From: Bacteroidia bacterium | GTDB lineage: Bacteria > Bacteroidota > Bacteroidia > Chitinophagales > Saprospiraceae | Reading direction: 5' to 3' | Length of the DNA stretch: 15,864 nucleotides | Assembly: GCA_030432855.1 (NCBI GenBank) | Contig: JAUILM010000039.1 | Location: forward strand, 1-15,864 | Part shown: positions 15,492 through 15,864 of the stretch, in pieces | Layout of the letters: the number at the start of each line of letters is the position of its first letter | Numbering within the stretch: position 1 is the first letter of the stretch | Made by a program: the position numbers and the translations under genes | The notes under the pieces: model-generated | The model's database searches: none | What the model saw: only the letters and a program-made list of their open reading frames with translations | Told to the model about the DNA's origin: nothing

Positions 15492-15512
15492 TGACCATAA
15501 AATCATCCGTTT

Positions 15513-15536
15513 ATCACCTGTTTTGGTGATTTTTTT
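15513..15536 (+). terminator. Plus-strand terminator-like hairpin with T-tract
   Basis: ATCACC (15513-15518) pairs with GGTGAT (15525-15530) around TGTTTT and is followed at once by six T (15531-15536). This is a compact intrinsic-terminator layout for the plus strand, yet no plus-strand gene lies upstream for several kilobases. It also lies just upstream of the minus-strand -7 element, where the same inverted repeat could be an operator. Confidence 0.5.
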
Positions 15537-15831
15537 GAATCTTTGAATTTGCACCTCGGATTTACCATGATCCAATCGGTTACATAATTTGATAGGTGTC
15601 TTCCAACGAAGTTGGCAGTAGATGAGGTAGGCTGATCATTTGCGAGCCACCTAATAGTTTAAGGCGATCTTCCTTTACTCAAATACACTAAGGCAGATAG
15701 TTTATGAAAAAATTCCCTACCCAATAGCCCTGATAGGGTTCATGTCGGTTTATCCTAATCATCTAACAATATCAGTGGGCTTTGGTAATGGAAAACTTCA
15801 ATACACTATGTCATAATATTGGAGGTATGCG

Positions 15832-15864
15832 ATGTTGGATCATTATAGACAAATTTTGAAGCCA
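15832..15864 (+). CDS. Possible start of a gene running off the right edge
   Basis: ATG at 15832 opens eleven codons (MLDHYRQILKP) with no stop before the window ends. A purine-rich GGAGG lies six bases upstream (15821-15825), and the nearest upstream in-frame stop is at 15814-15816. Eleven codons are far too few to identify a product, and open frames of this size occur by chance. Confidence 0.25.
   Translation, partial: MLDHYRQILKP

Larger units (their letters stand above)
15427..15831. other. Noncoding stretch near the right edge
   Basis: About 405 bases without a supportable gene. It contains the promoter element of the small exported protein gene and a plus-strand terminator-like hairpin. 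A short CCAAC-GAA-GTTGG hairpin lies near 15604-15616. From about 15540 onward I see no RNA gene or long repeat. On the minus strand, around 15727-15741, a short peptide NPIRAIG followed by a stop recalls the tail of ABC permeases, but the frame upstream is closed. Confidence 0.5.

Noticed and set aside
15700..15745. A minus-strand NPIRAIG-stop peptide resembling the tail of MacB/FtsX-like ABC permeases
   Set aside because: An in-frame stop occurs four codons before the NPIRAIG sequence and no permease sequence is seen upstream in any frame. The match is too short to support a remnant.

Overview
The window looks like a chromosome segment from a Bacteroidota bacterium, probably a free-living aquatic or marine one. 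The signs are several lipoproteins with a Cys-ending signal peptide, start codons without a clear Shine-Dalgarno sequence, two exact TAnnTTTG promoter elements, a Bacteroidota-style regulator joining a heavy-metal-associated (HMA) domain to an AraC helix-turn-helix, and a moderate, AT-leaning base composition. No rRNA, tRNA, CRISPR array or intact transposase is visible.

Layout. The left edge (2-817) is the C-terminal part of a molybdenum hydroxylase large subunit, followed by a repeat-bearing spacer. A complete PhoA-type alkaline phosphatase lipoprotein follows (1181-2287, +). Facing it is a decayed fragment of a copper ATPase gene (2306-2807, -).

The middle (2818-8623) is a carbohydrate-active island. 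Three minus-strand genes appear to form an operon, read from 7084 down to 2818: a DUF5060/DUF4038/DUF5605 glycosidase, a second TIM-barrel glycosidase with a putative collagen-binding C-domain, and a nucleoside-hydrolase-like gene broken by one missing base. A sialidase-like Asp-box lipoprotein is transcribed divergently (7439-8623, +). No SusC/SusD pair is present, so this is not a canonical polysaccharide utilization locus within the window.

The right part holds a full copA copper exporter (8818-11322, -), preceded by its likely copper-sensing regulator (11402-11962, -). Beyond it are a large lipoprotein joining cytochrome c, a DUF6797-like region and a beta-propeller (12002-14731, -), and a small exported protein of unknown function with its own promoter and terminator (14968-15426, -). 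The last about 440 bases are mostly noncoding, with a plus-strand terminator-like hairpin and possibly the first codons of another gene at the edge.

The most striking structure is that the 3' part of copA occurs twice in the same orientation, once decayed (2306-2807) and once intact (within 8818-9840). The two copies exactly bracket the glycosidase/sialidase island. This fits arrival of the island by homologous integration at copA, or a duplication, followed by decay of the spare copy. The second notable module is copA with its HMA-AraC regulator, a family predicted to sense copper by a route unlike MerR-type CueR or CsoR.
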